From positions 1,984,001 through 2,048,000 of the forward strand of contig NZ_CP102602.1 in the NCBI RefSeq assembly GCF_024707485.1: DNA of 64,000 nucleotides, read 5' to 3'. A program made the position numbers and the translations under genes. Positions 53,303 through 62,011 of the stretch are shown here, piece after piece. A model generated the notes under the pieces. It made no database searches, was not told the DNA's origin, and was given only the letters and a program-made list of their open reading frames with translations. The first letter of the stretch is position 1, and each line of letters begins with the position of its first letter. This DNA is from Thermococcus thermotolerans. Lineage in GTDB: Archaea; Methanobacteriota_B; Thermococci; Thermococcales; Thermococcaceae.

Positions 53303-53473
53303 ACCCGCACCTCCAAACCCAAACCCGCGGGCAAGAAACGAAATTGAAGCCCATACCAGGGCTTGGATTTTACCCAATTATGTACCTTATTTTATTTAAG
53401 AGTTTCTCCGGTGAAGAGTCATTCAAGGGATAAGGTTTATTAATCACACTGGATTATTACATGCGGTGGTAGA

Positions 53474-54235
53474 ATGATCGAGGTTGAGAACCTCACCAAA
53501 AACTTCGGCGCAACTAAAGCTGTACGGGGGATAACCTTTACTGTCAACGACGGCGAGATATACGGCCTTCTCGGCCCCAACGGGAGCGGGAAGAGCACCA
53601 CCATGAAAATCCTCTCGGGGATAATGAAGCCCACCTCTGGCAGAGTCGTTGTTAACGGTGTTGATGTGAGCAGGGACGCTCTGGGTGTGAGGAGGATAGT
53701 CGGCTACGTCCCTGAAACACCGGTTCTCTACGAGAGCCTCACCCCGGTTGAATTCTTCAACTTCGTGGGGAGCGTAAGGGGAATTCCAGAGAAAGAGCTC
53801 CAGGAGCGCGTGGAGACCTTTGTGAGGGCGTTTGGAATAGAAAAATACCTCGGCGAGATGATAGGTTCCCTGAGCTTTGGGACCAAACAGAAAATCTCCC
53901 TCATATCAGCCATGCTCCACGATCCAAAGGTTCTCGTCCTGGATGAGGCCATGAACGGCCTCGACCCCAAGAGCGCCCGAATCCTGCGGGAGCTCTTACT
54001 CCAGTTCCGGGGGGAAGGGAGGAGCATAGTTTTCTCCACCCACGTTCTGGCGCTGGCCGAGACGATATGCGACCGCGTCGGTGTCATTTACAACGGCGAG
54101 ATAATCGCGGAGGGAACCGTGGAGCAGCTCAAGGAGTTCGCCCACGAGGAGAGCCTTGAGGACGTCTTCCTCAAGCTCACCGAGAGCCAGGATGAGGTGG
54201 CTGGAATAGTCAGGGCGCTTAAAGATGCCCTTTAG
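53474..54235 (+). CDS. ABC exporter ATPase
   Basis: A 253-residue ABC-2 type ATPase. Walker A is GPNGSGKST, signature SLSFGTKQK, Walker B VLVLDEAMNGLD with Ala in place of the common Pro, then FSTHV. ATG 53474 follows GGTGGTAGA; GGTTTATTAATC around 53432-53443 is the TATA box. It precedes a large permease by nine bases. Confidence 0.94.
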   Translation: MIEVENLTKNFGATKAVRGITFTVNDGEIYGLLGPNGSGKSTTMKILSGIMKPTSGRVVVNGVDVSRDALGVRRIVGYVPETPVLYESLTPVEFFNFVGSVRGIPEKELQERVETFVRAFGIEKYLGEMIGSLSFGTKQKISLISAMLHDPKVLVLDEAMNGLDPKSARILRELLLQFRGEGRSIVFSTHVLALAETICDRVGVIYNGEIIAEGTVEQLKEFAHEESLEDVFLKLTESQDEVAGIVRALKDAL

Positions 54236-54244
54236 GGTGGGAGC

Positions 54245-55708
54245 ATGTTCGAGATAGTCAGGATACTCTATAAGGAGCTCCACTACCGGCGTTTAAAGAG
54301 CAACCCCCAGATAGCTGCCGACCCGAAGAAGTTCAAAGAGCAGTTGCGGAAAACTGGGGACATAAAGAGGGGGATAGCTTTCCAGTCGGTTGCGTTCCTG
54401 TTCTTTGGAATCATGATGGCCGGTGCGGTGATAGCGGCCGGGGATGAGAGCCGGGCGGCGGTTATATTCGCCACCTACGCCCTGCTCCCCTTCATAATGG
54501 CACTCTACACGACAACGGTGAATGCGTCCTACGCCACATCCATGGGAATCTTTGAGCCCCTCAGACCGCTCCCCCTAAAGACCAGTTCCATCTACCTCAG
54601 TGTACTCCTGGCGATTGACAACATCCCCGCGGTCGTTGCACTCCTGCCGGCGGTTGCTGCCATGACCGCAAAATACGGAATCCCGGGGGTACTGGGCCTT
54701 TTCTGGGTACTCACCGGAGCTTTCCTCGGCCACGTTCTTGGGCTGGTAGTTTTCACGTTCTTTGGCTCGGCCAGCGTTGGCGGCAGATTTTCGAAGCTCA
54801 GAACCCTCGCCAGAACCCTTGGGGTTATCCTGTTCATCAGCATGTTCTACGCCCTCAACTATGTCCAGCAGTACGTCAACGAGCACTACGAGGATGTTCT
54901 GCCCTTCTTCTCGAAGTATTCCCTGGCCTATCCTTTCTCGGTCGCCTCGATAACCGAGCCCATCCATTCCCTCCCCCTGGTTCTGGGCTACCTGACGGTT
55001 CTCGTCCCGATTTACAGGTTCGTTCTTAGGAGGCTGTGGGACAGGATGGAGGAGGGTGTGACCGTTTCACGCACGGGTATCACGAGGTTTAGGGCGGAGA
55101 CCCATCATCCCATCCTGGCACTCGCACTTAAGGATTTGAGGATAGCGTTCAGGAGGAGCGCACTGCTGGTCGGTCTAATCTTCCCCCTCTTCATCATCCT
55201 TCCCAGTGCCATTGGCATTCTCTCTTCCGGAGAAGTTGAGAGCTGGGCGGTTGCATCGGTTCTCCTCATGATAGCCTGGGTGGCCTCCGTGGGAATCGAC
55301 ACGGTGCTAAAAATAGACGGTCAGGAGTTTGAGTTCCTGCGGAGTCTTCCCATAACGGTCGGCCAGTTCGTCAGGGCAAAGCTCCTGGTCATGAACGCAG
55401 TCCCGGTGACCGCTGGGGCAGGGCTGGTTCTGATAACCTCTTACTTCGATGTCAGCCTGCTCGTCCTTCTGCCGGCGGCGGTGTTCCTTCCCTTCCTCAC
55501 TTCATCGATAGCGATGGCCTTCTTCTACCACGGCGAGAGCGAATTGTCAGTTCCTGAGACCAACTTCGGGCACGTCCTGGTGCTCATGATAATCAATGGA
55601 ATTGCCCTCGGAGCAATCGCCGGCCTCTGGTACTTCCTCGGCTACCCCTACGCGCTCGCCCTTACGCTCCTCGGGGTTCTGGTAACTCAGAAATCCCTCA
55701 GCAGGTGA
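54245..55708 (+). CDS. ABC exporter permease
   Basis: A 487-residue membrane protein with about 12 helices and a cytoplasmic N-terminus of about 45 residues (KELHYRRLKSNPQIAADPKKF). It is the partner of the ATPase before it. The two halves suggest a fused ABC-2-like permease; the substrate is unknown. It overlaps the convergent MTH938-like gene by 11 bases. Confidence 0.88.
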   Translation: MFEIVRILYKELHYRRLKSNPQIAADPKKFKEQLRKTGDIKRGIAFQSVAFLFFGIMMAGAVIAAGDESRAAVIFATYALLPFIMALYTTTVNASYATSMGIFEPLRPLPLKTSSIYLSVLLAIDNIPAVVALLPAVAAMTAKYGIPGVLGLFWVLTGAFLGHVLGLVVFTFFGSASVGGRFSKLRTLARTLGVILFISMFYALNYVQQYVNEHYEDVLPFFSKYSLAYPFSVASITEPIHSLPLVLGYLTVLVPIYRFVLRRLWDRMEEGVTVSRTGITRFRAETHHPILALALKDLRIAFRRSALLVGLIFPLFIILPSAIGILSSGEVESWAVASVLLMIAWVASVGIDTVLKIDGQEFEFLRSLPITVGQFVRAKLLVMNAVPVTAGAGLVLITSYFDVSLLVLLPAAVFLPFLTSSIAMAFFYHGESELSVPETNFGHVLVLMIINGIALGAIAGLWYFLGYPYALALTLLGVLVTQKSLSR

Positions 55709-56054
55709 TGTGGAATACCGCAAGGACTTTCCTTTTTCCGTGGAGTTCATTGAAGAGCTCCGCCGCTTCCTTGGTTGGCCTCTCAATTACCTCCCTATCG
55801 CTCACGAGGGCCCTGCTTTCCGGAAGCAGCGACAGCTTCCCCCAGGCGCCGGTTCCGACTATCAAAATATCGAAGTCCTCGCTCAGGTATCCCCTCAGCT
55901 CCTCTGGGTCGAGCTTATGGCTCGTACCGTGCTTCCTTTTGCTGAGCCACTTCTTGCGCCCTTCCACCTTTCCGCTCGGGTATATCACGATGTCGTGGCC
56001 GTAGGTTTTCCCGTCCACGACTATTCTGCCGAATCCCGGAAATTCTACCCTCAT
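55698..56054 (-). CDS. MTH938/NDUFAF3-like domain protein (DUF498)
   Basis: A 118-residue single-domain protein of the MTH938 fold. Typical parts are FPGFGRIVVDGKTYGHDIVIYPSG, ILIVGTGAWGKLSLLPE and the C-terminal KRKVLAVFHITC. Family relatives assist complex I assembly in mitochondria; archaeal function is unknown. ATG 56054 follows GAGGTGATATC. It starts five bases after the Nudix gene. Confidence 0.9.
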   Translation of the reverse strand: MRVEFPGFGRIVVDGKTYGHDIVIYPSGKVEGRKKWLSKRKHGTSHKLDPEELRGYLSEDFDILIVGTGAWGKLSLLPESRALVSDREVIERPTKEAAELFNELHGKRKVLAVFHITC

Positions 56055-56058
56055 GATA

Positions 56059-56568
56059 TCACCTCGGGCTCAGGGCGTCCCTCAGAATCTTCCCGTGGTC
56101 GAAGGCCAGCGGCAGTTTGAGGGCATCCTCTATCGGGACTATGTGGACTTCCTTTGCATCGTCCCCTGCCTTGAGTTCCCCTGATCCAACCGCCAGAAAG
56201 GCCGTCGTTACGGTGTGTCCCCTCGGGTCGCGCTTCGGGTCGGAGTAAACGCCGACGAGCTTGATGAGCCTCACGTCGAGGCCCGTCTCCTCCTTTGCCT
56301 CCCTCTTGGCGGCATCTTCAACGGTCTCACCGTACTCAACGAAGCCACCGGGCAGGGCGTAGTGGTCTTTAAACGGTTCGTGCTTCCGTTTAATGAGAAC
56401 CACTCCGTTGTTGTATAGGATGACGATGTCAACGGTAAGGCCTATGCACCTGTGCATCTCGACCCTGAGTTCCGGATGTTTTCGGGAGAGGAACTCCCTC
56501 AACTCCTCCCGCACGGGGGATATATCATGGCCCTTTGGGGCCTTAACAAGCAGGACGTACCTGTCCAT
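56059..56568 (-). CDS. Nudix hydrolase
   Basis: A 169-residue pyrophosphohydrolase. The Nudix box GX5EX7REUXEEXGU is complete: it begins GGFVEYGE and ends REAKEETGL. An N-terminal domain of about 45 residues precedes it. ADP-ribose or another nucleoside diphosphate derivative is a likely substrate, but it is not proven. ATG 56568 follows GAGGTGGTG. Confidence 0.92.
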   Translation of the reverse strand: MDRYVLLVKAPKGHDISPVREELREFLSRKHPELRVEMHRCIGLTVDIVILYNNGVVLIKRKHEPFKDHYALPGGFVEYGETVEDAAKREAKEETGLDVRLIKLVGVYSDPKRDPRGHTVTTAFLAVGSGELKAGDDAKEVHIVPIEDALKLPLAFDHGKILRDALSPR

Positions 56569-56637
56569 AACACCACCTCAGGGAAGTCCCTTGTCATCAT
56601 CTTCAGCATGCTGACGTTTCATCATCGGCGGTTATAA

Positions 56638-57486
56638 TTATTCCCATGAATTTATATCGTTAAGCTTCTCGACCGCAACGCCCATCGCCAGCTCGTTGAC
56701 CTTTTCCATGGAGAATGAGAAGCTTCTGTGCTTCAGAAAGAGCGCGGTGAACGCGTTCGCTCTCTTCAGCGCCTGAATGAAGGGACAGCGGGTGTAGAAG
56801 TATGAAAAACTGGCGAGAAAGACATCTCCCGCCCCGGTTGATTCCTTAACTTCTACCTTAACGGGCCGGTATGCATACCTGCTACCTCTGAAATATGCAA
56901 AGCCTGTCTCGGGGCCGTTGGAAGCCAGGAAAACTTCCACCTCCCCGGGTCTTAGGTTCTTCAGATAATCCATCTCTGAGATATCCGCATGGACGGCCTT
57001 CAGCCCGCCGAGAAATGACACGTCTGTCCTCTGAAGCATTACATCGCCTGGCACTGGGGCCCGTATAAACCCCTGGACGTCTGCGGCTAGAAACGCTGTC
57101 TTTTTCTTCAACTTCTCGACAAGCTCCAGGGGGATTTCGTTCGCGACTGGGTTCATCAGAACCATGTCGTACCTTTTTGAGGGTGCTTTGGATATGGGTG
57201 TGGCCTTTGAGAGAAGTCTCAGCCTCCTCCGGTTGGCATCGAGGTAGCGGAGCTCGTAGGCGGTGCTCTTCTCGGAGGGTATTATCCTGAGCTTTATCCT
57301 TAGGGCCCTCAACTCATCGAGCCATTCGTCCGGGAAGTCTTCACCGACGCTCGTCAGCACCTCAACGTCGCAGAAATTCGAGAGGGTTATTGCCGAGTAG
57401 TACGCTCCCCCGCCTATCCGGGTCTCGGATTTTGAGCCCTCCACAATCGTGTCGATGACAAGGTGTCCGACCAGAAGGCACTTCAT
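56638..57486 (-). CDS. PfkB family kinase, probable myo-inositol 3-kinase
   Basis: A 282-residue ribokinase-family kinase. GGGAYYSAITLS (substrate end) and STGAGDVFLASF (anion hole with catalytic Asp) are the two PfkB signatures. From memory, its neighbours gar1-tfb-phosphoesterase-histone-Rubisco are the same as those of TK2285 in T. kodakarensis, shown to be a myo-inositol 3-kinase; by position this is the likely orthologue. Its product would enter the DIP pathway encoded about 8 kb away. A TATA box GTTTTTATTTAAG lies near 57525. Confidence 0.85.
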   Translation of the reverse strand: MKCLLVGHLVIDTIVEGSKSETRIGGGAYYSAITLSNFCDVEVLTSVGEDFPDEWLDELRALRIKLRIIPSEKSTAYELRYLDANRRRLRLLSKATPISKAPSKRYDMVLMNPVANEIPLELVEKLKKKTAFLAADVQGFIRAPVPGDVMLQRTDVSFLGGLKAVHADISEMDYLKNLRPGEVEVFLASNGPETGFAYFRGSRYAYRPVKVEVKESTGAGDVFLASFSYFYTRCPFIQALKRANAFTALFLKHRSFSFSMEKVNELAMGVAVEKLNDINSWE

Positions 57487-57609
57487 TTTAACCAGCCTAA
57501 TTCCTTGTTCTAAGAGCTACTTAAATAAAAACCTTTTGGAAATTTTGCGAAAAGTTTATAAAGTCAAAATCGAAAAGCTTAAAAGGATATGTCCTTTTGG
57601 GGTGGGGCT

Positions 57610-57921
57610 ATGAGGCGCCTGGGCAAAGTTTCTCACTACGCAAAGCAGGGGTTCCTTATTCTGCGCACTGACTGGGTTCCTTCGCTCAACGACCCGGTGG
57701 TTGACAAAAAGCTCACCGTGGTTGGGGTAGTGAAGGACGTCTTCGGGCCCGTCAAGAGGCCGTACGTTGCGGTCAAGCCCCGGGTAAAAAATCCTGAGGG
57801 TTACATTGGGGCTCTGCTCTACGTCGATACAAAACGCAGGAAGTCAAAGCCGGGAAAGGCCGGTAGAAAACGCACCAAGGGCGGAAAGGCTAGACGCCCT
57901 GCCCCCAGAAAGAGGGGGTGA
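57610..57921 (+). CDS. gar1: H/ACA RNP protein Gar1
   Basis: Component of the RNA-guided pseudouridine synthase complex with Cbf5, Nop10 and L7Ae. The 103-residue protein has a beta-barrel core (GKVSHYAKQGFLILRTD, VGVVKDVFGPVKRPYVAVKP) and a basic Lys/Arg/Gly tail. ATG 57610 follows GGGGTGGGGCT; the upstream ATG at 57589 would fall before or at the predicted transcription start. Two TATA-like boxes occur (TTTATAAAG near 57555-57563 and CTTAAAAGG at 57578-57586). It is followed by tfb after six bases. Confidence 0.93.
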   Translation: MRRLGKVSHYAKQGFLILRTDWVPSLNDPVVDKKLTVVGVVKDVFGPVKRPYVAVKPRVKNPEGYIGALLYVDTKRRKSKPGKAGRKRTKGGKARRPAPRKRG

Positions 57922-57927
57922 GAGCTT

Positions 57928-58839
57928 TTGGCTGATAAGAATATCTGTCCGATATGTGGCTCCGATAAGCTGTTTTATGACCCGCGGAGGGGAGAGATTG
58001 TCTGTTCTGTCTGCGGTTACGTCGTTCAGCAGAACGTCATCGATGAGGGTCCCGAGTGGCGCGCATTCGATCCCGACCAGAGGGCAAAGCGCGCCAGAAC
58101 TGGTGCACCCATGACGTTGATGATCCACGATAAGGGCCTCTCCACGGACATAGACTGGCGCGATAGGGATATACACGGCAACCAGATAACCGGAATGTAC
58201 AGGACGAAGATGCGTCGCTTGCGGATGTGGCAGCGCAGGATGAGAATAAACGACGCCGCCGAGCGTAACCTGGCCTTCGCCCTCAGCGAGCTGGACAGGA
58301 TGGCCGCCCAGATGATGCTACCGAGGCGAGTCAAGGAAGTTGCCGCATCGCTCTACCGGAAGGCGGTCATGAAGAAGCTCATCCGTGGAAGGTCCATAGA
58401 GGGCATGGTTTCCGCCGCTCTGTACGCCGCCTGCAGGATGGAGGGCATCCCAAGAACCCTCGACGAGATTGCAGCGGTTTCGAAGGTCACAAAGAAGGAG
58501 ATAGGCAGGAGCTACCGATTCCTTGCGAGGGGACTCGGTCTTAACCTCAGGCCGACCAGCCCGATAGAGTACGTTGACAGGTTTGGAGATGCACTCGGCG
58601 TCAGCCAGAGGACGAAGAAGCGCGCCAAGGAGATACTTCAGGAGGCCATCAAGAGGGGCATCACGAGCGGAAAGGGCCCGACGGGACTGGCGGCCGCTGC
58701 GCTGTACGTCGCCTCACTCTTGGAGGGTGAGAAGAAGACCCAACGCGAGGTGGCGGAGGTAGCGCACGTAACCGAGGTCACGGTGAGGAACAGGTATAAG
58801 GAACTCGTCGAGAAGCTCGGCATAAACGTTCCAATATGA
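57928..58839 (+). CDS. tfb: Transcription initiation factor B (TFB)
   Basis: Archaeal TFIIB, 303 residues. The zinc ribbon (CPIC near 7-10 and CSVC near 26-29), B-finger ([19 protein letters not shown]) and two cyclin-like repeats are complete. A recognition helix at the end ([19 protein letters not shown]) reads the BRE. From synteny it corresponds to TFB2 of T. kodakarensis (TK2287), which is less used than TFB1. The TTG start at 57928 follows GGTGAG with good spacing. Confidence 0.96.
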   Translation: MADKNICPICGSDKLFYDPRRGEIVCSVCGYVVQQNVIDEGPEWRAFDPDQRAKRARTGAPMTLMIHDKGLSTDIDWRDRDIHGNQITGMYRTKMRRLRMWQRRMRINDAAERNLAFALSELDRMAAQMMLPRRVKEVAASLYRKAVMKKLIRGRSIEGMVSAALYAACRMEGIPRTLDEIAAVSKVTKKEIGRSYRFLARGLGLNLRPTSPIEYVDRFGDALGVSQRTKKRAKEILQEAIKRGITSGKGPTGLAAAALYVASLLEGEKKTQREVAEVAHVTEVTVRNRYKELVEKLGINVPI

Positions 58840-58842
58840 GGG

Positions 58843-59343
58843 ATGCCCTTGCTGATAGCGGTAACTGGCGATACACATTACGGCGACAAGACAAAGAACC
58901 TCCCTTCCCTTCTTTTTGAGCACCTTGAGGATAAAAAGCCCGATTTGATACTCCACACGGGGGACGTTACTTCCCACGAACTCCTGGAGGGGCTTGAGGA
59001 TTTTGCGCCGGTCGTGGCCGTTAGGGGAAACGCCGACCATCTAAGTCTTCCAGAGGAGCAGGTCGTCGATGTGGAAGACGTGAGAATTGGCATTCTCCAC
59101 GGACACCAGTTTTTCTCGCTCAACGCTCAGTTTTTGACGCTCAAGGCGCTGGACATGGGCGTGAACGTTCTGGTATTTGGTCACACGCACCGTTTCTATC
59201 ACGATACTTACTCGATTCACGGTGAAAGGGTGATTCTGCTCAATCCCGGCTCGCCCACGTTTCCAAGAATGGACTCTCCAGGTTTTGCGTTTCTGGAGGT
59301 TGACGGCGGGAGCGTTAGGGTGAGGAGAATACGTTTCTGGTGA
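58843..59343 (+). CDS. YfcE/MJ0936-type metallophosphoesterase
   Basis: A 166-residue calcineurin-like phosphodiesterase. Metal motifs seen: GDTHYGD, LHTGDVTSHE, VRGNADH, LHGHQF and FGHTHRF. The substrate is unknown. ATG 58843 is close to the GAGGG site; a TTG at 58849 would have better spacing (seven bases), so the start may be two codons later. It follows tfb by three bases. Confidence 0.92.
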   Translation: MPLLIAVTGDTHYGDKTKNLPSLLFEHLEDKKPDLILHTGDVTSHELLEGLEDFAPVVAVRGNADHLSLPEEQVVDVEDVRIGILHGHQFFSLNAQFLTLKALDMGVNVLVFGHTHRFYHDTYSIHGERVILLNPGSPTFPRMDSPGFAFLEVDGGSVRVRRIRFW

Positions 59344-59391
59344 AAGGCCTAAACTCAGAGAAAAGCGGAAAATGATGGAAAAGAAAGGCCA

Positions 59392-59595
59392 TCAGCTCTT
59401 GATGGCGAGCTTGATGTCCTCGGCCTTGACGGTCTTCCTGCCGGCGTGGTGGGCGAGGTCGACGGCCTTCTTGGCGATCTCAAGGGCCTTCTCCTCAAGG
59501 TGCTCGGCCAGGAGCTTGGCGGCGTCCTCGCTGACGCGGGCGGCGCCGGCCTTCCTTATCAACCTGTCAACCGGGGCAATCGGCAACTCAGCCAT
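59392..59595 (-). CDS. Archaeal histone
   Basis: A 67-residue histone of the HMf family: [21 protein letters not shown], a central long helix, then [21 protein letters not shown]. It has no N-terminal tail. It wraps DNA into hypernucleosome-like filaments. ATG 59595 follows GGAGGTTGGGAAA. By position it corresponds to the TK2289 histone (HTkB). The promoter at 59653-59672 has a strong BRE and TATA box. Confidence 0.97.
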   Translation of the reverse strand: MAELPIAPVDRLIRKAGAARVSEDAAKLLAEHLEEKALEIAKKAVDLAHHAGRKTVKAEDIKLAIKS

Positions 59596-59652
59596 TTTCC
59601 CAACCTCCTAAACGTTGTTTTGCAGGTATCTGCGTTCTATTCTAAGAACAAA

Positions 59653-59672
59653 GGTCTATATAAACCTTTCGG
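59653..59672 (-). promoter_or_regulatory. Histone gene promoter
   Basis: On the minus strand CCGAAAGG is followed by TTTATATAGACC. The predicted start is near 59635, giving a leader of about 40 bases. Confidence 0.7.
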
Positions 59673-59737
59673 AAACCGGGCCCTCTGGGGGCAATAATCG
59701 GCCATTTTCGGGTGAGTTGTTGAGAAATTTGGCATCC

Positions 59738-59895
59738 TTAGGCTGTTAACTTATAAACAGCCTAATGCTAGCCCGAGGGCAAAGTTTTGAAAAAGGCTAT
59801 TTGCTCCTGAAATTGAGTTTATCGGCTGGACACGGCTTTAATTTTTAAAAGGAGGGCAGGAGTTTGGAGCGCTGGCGCGGGAAAAGCGTCTCCAA
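59738..59895. promoter_or_regulatory. Gene-free region before Rubisco with two inverted repeats
   Basis: The 392-bp space between histone and rbcL holds no convincing gene. TTAGGCTGTT (59738-59747) and AACAGCCTAA (59756-59765) form a perfect 10-bp inverted repeat around AACTTATA. Further on, TTGGAGCGCT (59864-59873) pairs with AGCGTCTCCAA (59885-59895), with one bulged T. A TATA-like TTTAATTTTTAAAAGG (59836-59851) lies just upstream of this hairpin, so an RNA starting near 59865 could begin with it. These may be regulatory sites or a small RNA. Confidence 0.5.
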
Positions 59896-59935
59896 TCACC
59901 ACATAGAGCCATGGATGTATCAATTATGTACCGTA

Positions 59936-59949
59936 GCCTTTTTATAGGG
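59936..59949 (+). promoter_or_regulatory. rbcL promoter
   Basis: GCCTTTTTATAGGG is the TATA box closest to Rubisco. It predicts a start near 59967 and a leader of about 20 bases containing AAGGAGGTGA. Confidence 0.6.
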
Positions 59950-59987
59950 ATTGGTGCGATACTAAAATTTACCAAGGAGGTGAAAGC

Positions 59988-61322
59988 ATGAGTGAAAGGT
60001 TCGACAAGATATATGACTACTACGTGGACAAAGGCTATGAGCCCAACAGGAAGAGAGACATCATAGCCGTTTTCCGCATAACCCCCGCGGAGGGGTATTC
60101 CATAGAGGCAGTAGCTGGCGGGGTTGCCGCCGAGAGCTCGACAGGAACTTGGACGACTCTCTACAACTGGTACGAGGAGGAGCGCTGGGCAGACCTTTCG
60201 GCCAAGGCCTTCGAGTTCCACGACATGGGTGACGGCAGCTGGATAGTGAAGATAGCCTACCCGTTCCACGCATTTGAAGAGGCTAACCTCCCCGGACTTC
60301 TGGCCAGCATAGCCGGAAACGTCTTTGGTATGAGGCGCGCCAAGGCACTCCGCCTTGAAGATATGTATTTCCCTGAGAAGCTCATCCGCGAGTTCGATGG
60401 ACCTGCCTTTGGTATTGAAGGCGTTAGAAAGATGCTCGACATTAAGGACAGGCCGCTCTACGGTGTCGTTCCAAAGCCGAAGGTAGGATATTCCCCGGAG
60501 GAGTTCGAGAAGCTCGCGACGGAGCTCCTCATGAACGGTGCTGACTACATGAAGGACGATGAGAACCTCACCAGCCCGTGGTACAACCGCTTCGAGGAGA
60601 GGGCTGAGATAATTGCAAAGATTATCGAAAAAGTCGAGAACGAGACCGGCGAGAAGAAGACCTGGTTCGCCAACATAACCGCCAACCTGCCCGAGATGGA
60701 GGAGAGGCTTGAAATTCTGGCCGACCTTGGGCTGAAGCACGCGATGGTCGATGTTGTTATCACCGGCTGGGGTGCTCTCCAGTACATCCGCGACCTCGCG
60801 GCAGACTACGGCTTGGCCATACACGGCCACAGGGCTATGCATGCGACATTCACCAGAAACCCATACCACGGTATCTCAATGTTCGTTCTGGCCAAGCTCT
60901 ACAGGCTCATAGGCATTGACCAGCTCCACGTCGGAACGGCCGGAGCCGGCAAGCTCGAAGGAGGAAAGTGGGACGTTATTCAGAACGCAAGAATATTCAG
61001 AGAAAAGCACTACAAGCCCGAGGAGAACGACGTCTTCCACCTTGAGCAGAAGTTCTATGGCATAAAACCAGGTTTCCCAACCAGCTCCGGTGGACTCCAC
61101 CCAGGCAATCTGCCGATTGTCTTCGACGCCCTCGGAACCGACATAGTTATCCAGCTCGGCGGTGGAACCCTTGGACATCCGGACGGCCCGGCTGCCGGAG
61201 CGAGAGCCATCAGGCAGGCAATCGATGCCTACATGCAGGGCATCCCGCTCGACGAGTACGCCAAGACCCACAAGGAGCTCGCGAGGGCCCTCGAAAAGTG
61301 GGGCCACATCACCCCTGTCTGA
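59988..61322 (+). CDS. rbcL: Ribulose bisphosphate carboxylase, type III large subunit
   Basis: Archaeal Rubisco of the nucleoside/AMP degradation pathway, 444 residues. The carbamylated Lys189 with Asp191 and Glu192 is seen in YMKDDENL; loop 6 lysine is in GAGKLEGGKWD; the ribulose-phosphate site includes HGHRAMH and IQLGGGTLGHPDG. No small subunit is encoded. It converts ribulose 1,5-bisphosphate from AMP phosphorylase and R15P isomerase (not in the window) into 3-phosphoglycerate. The ribosome site AAGGAGGTGA before ATG 59988 is very strong. From memory, the histone-Rubisco adjacency matches T. kodakarensis. Confidence 0.97.
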   Translation: MSERFDKIYDYYVDKGYEPNRKRDIIAVFRITPAEGYSIEAVAGGVAAESSTGTWTTLYNWYEEERWADLSAKAFEFHDMGDGSWIVKIAYPFHAFEEANLPGLLASIAGNVFGMRRAKALRLEDMYFPEKLIREFDGPAFGIEGVRKMLDIKDRPLYGVVPKPKVGYSPEEFEKLATELLMNGADYMKDDENLTSPWYNRFEERAEIIAKIIEKVENETGEKKTWFANITANLPEMEERLEILADLGLKHAMVDVVITGWGALQYIRDLAADYGLAIHGHRAMHATFTRNPYHGISMFVLAKLYRLIGIDQLHVGTAGAGKLEGGKWDVIQNARIFREKHYKPEENDVFHLEQKFYGIKPGFPTSSGGLHPGNLPIVFDALGTDIVIQLGGGTLGHPDGPAAGARAIRQAIDAYMQGIPLDEYAKTHKELARALEKWGHITPV

Positions 61323-61335
61323 CCGGTCTGACGGC

Positions 61336-61352
61336 TTTTTTCTCCCATTTTT
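61336..61352 (+). terminator. T-rich terminator after rbcL
   Basis: TTTTTT (61336-61341) and TTTTT (61348-61352) follow the rbcL stop by 14 bases. U-rich tracts are sufficient for termination in Thermococcales. Confidence 0.5.
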
Positions 61353-61420
61353 GTCTCCCGTTCAACTTTTTGGCCGGAGAAGATTTAATGGCCCAAAGCA
61401 TTCTTTTCTTGGTGGGAATC

Positions 61421-62011
61421 ATGGTTCACCCGGGAGGATTTCTGGAGGTAATCACCGGACCTATGTTTGCTGGAAAAACGACCGAGCTGATAAAGCGCAT
61501 CGAGAGGCAGATGTTCGCGAAAAGAAAGGCGGCGCTCTTCAAGCCTGCCATCGACAACAGATACTCCGAGGACGAGGTGGTTGCACACAACGGTCTGCGC
61601 TACGAGGCCTTCGTCATTCCGACCGATGAGGAAGGGGTTGACAGGATTGTGGAAATAACGAAAAGGGAAGGCTACGAGGTCATAGGCATCGACGAGGTCC
61701 AGTTCTTCCCGATGTCCGTCGTGGAAGCTCTTGAGAGGCTTGCCGATGAGGGGGTCTACGTCATCGCCAGTGGGCTCAATCTGGACTTCAAGGGGGACCC
61801 CTTCCCGGTTACGAGGGAGCTCCTTGTGAGGGCGGATAACATAGTTTACCTCACAGCCGTCTGCACGGTCTGCGGGAGGCCTGCAACCAGGAGCCAGCGC
61901 CTCATAGACGGGAAGCCCGCTCCCAGAGATTCACCCGTCATCCTCGTCGGCGGAAGCGAGAGCTATGAGGCCAGATGCAGGGAGCACCATGAGGTTCCTA
62001 GCTCTGAATGA
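61421..62011 (+). CDS. tdk: Thymidine kinase (type II)
   Basis: A 196-residue salvage enzyme phosphorylating thymidine. P-loop GPMFAGKTTELIKR, the DEVQFF motif, the lasso region with CTVCGRPATRSQR and a later Cys-His pair (ARCREHH) forming the zinc site are present. ATG 61421 has GGTGGG at 61411-61416 upstream; the TATA box GATTTAATGG near 61387 predicts a start near 61411 and rejects longer readings. The 3' end overlaps thrC by 14 bases, tail to tail. Confidence 0.94.
   Translation: MVHPGGFLEVITGPMFAGKTTELIKRIERQMFAKRKAALFKPAIDNRYSEDEVVAHNGLRYEAFVIPTDEEGVDRIVEITKREGYEVIGIDEVQFFPMSVVEALERLADEGVYVIASGLNLDFKGDPFPVTRELLVRADNIVYLTAVCTVCGRPATRSQRLIDGKPAPRDSPVILVGGSESYEARCREHHEVPSSE

Noticed and set aside
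59838-60869. Long minus-strand ORF (343 codons) opposite rbcL
   Set aside because: It is a shadow frame of Rubisco caused by GC-rich third positions; the product resembles no protein family.
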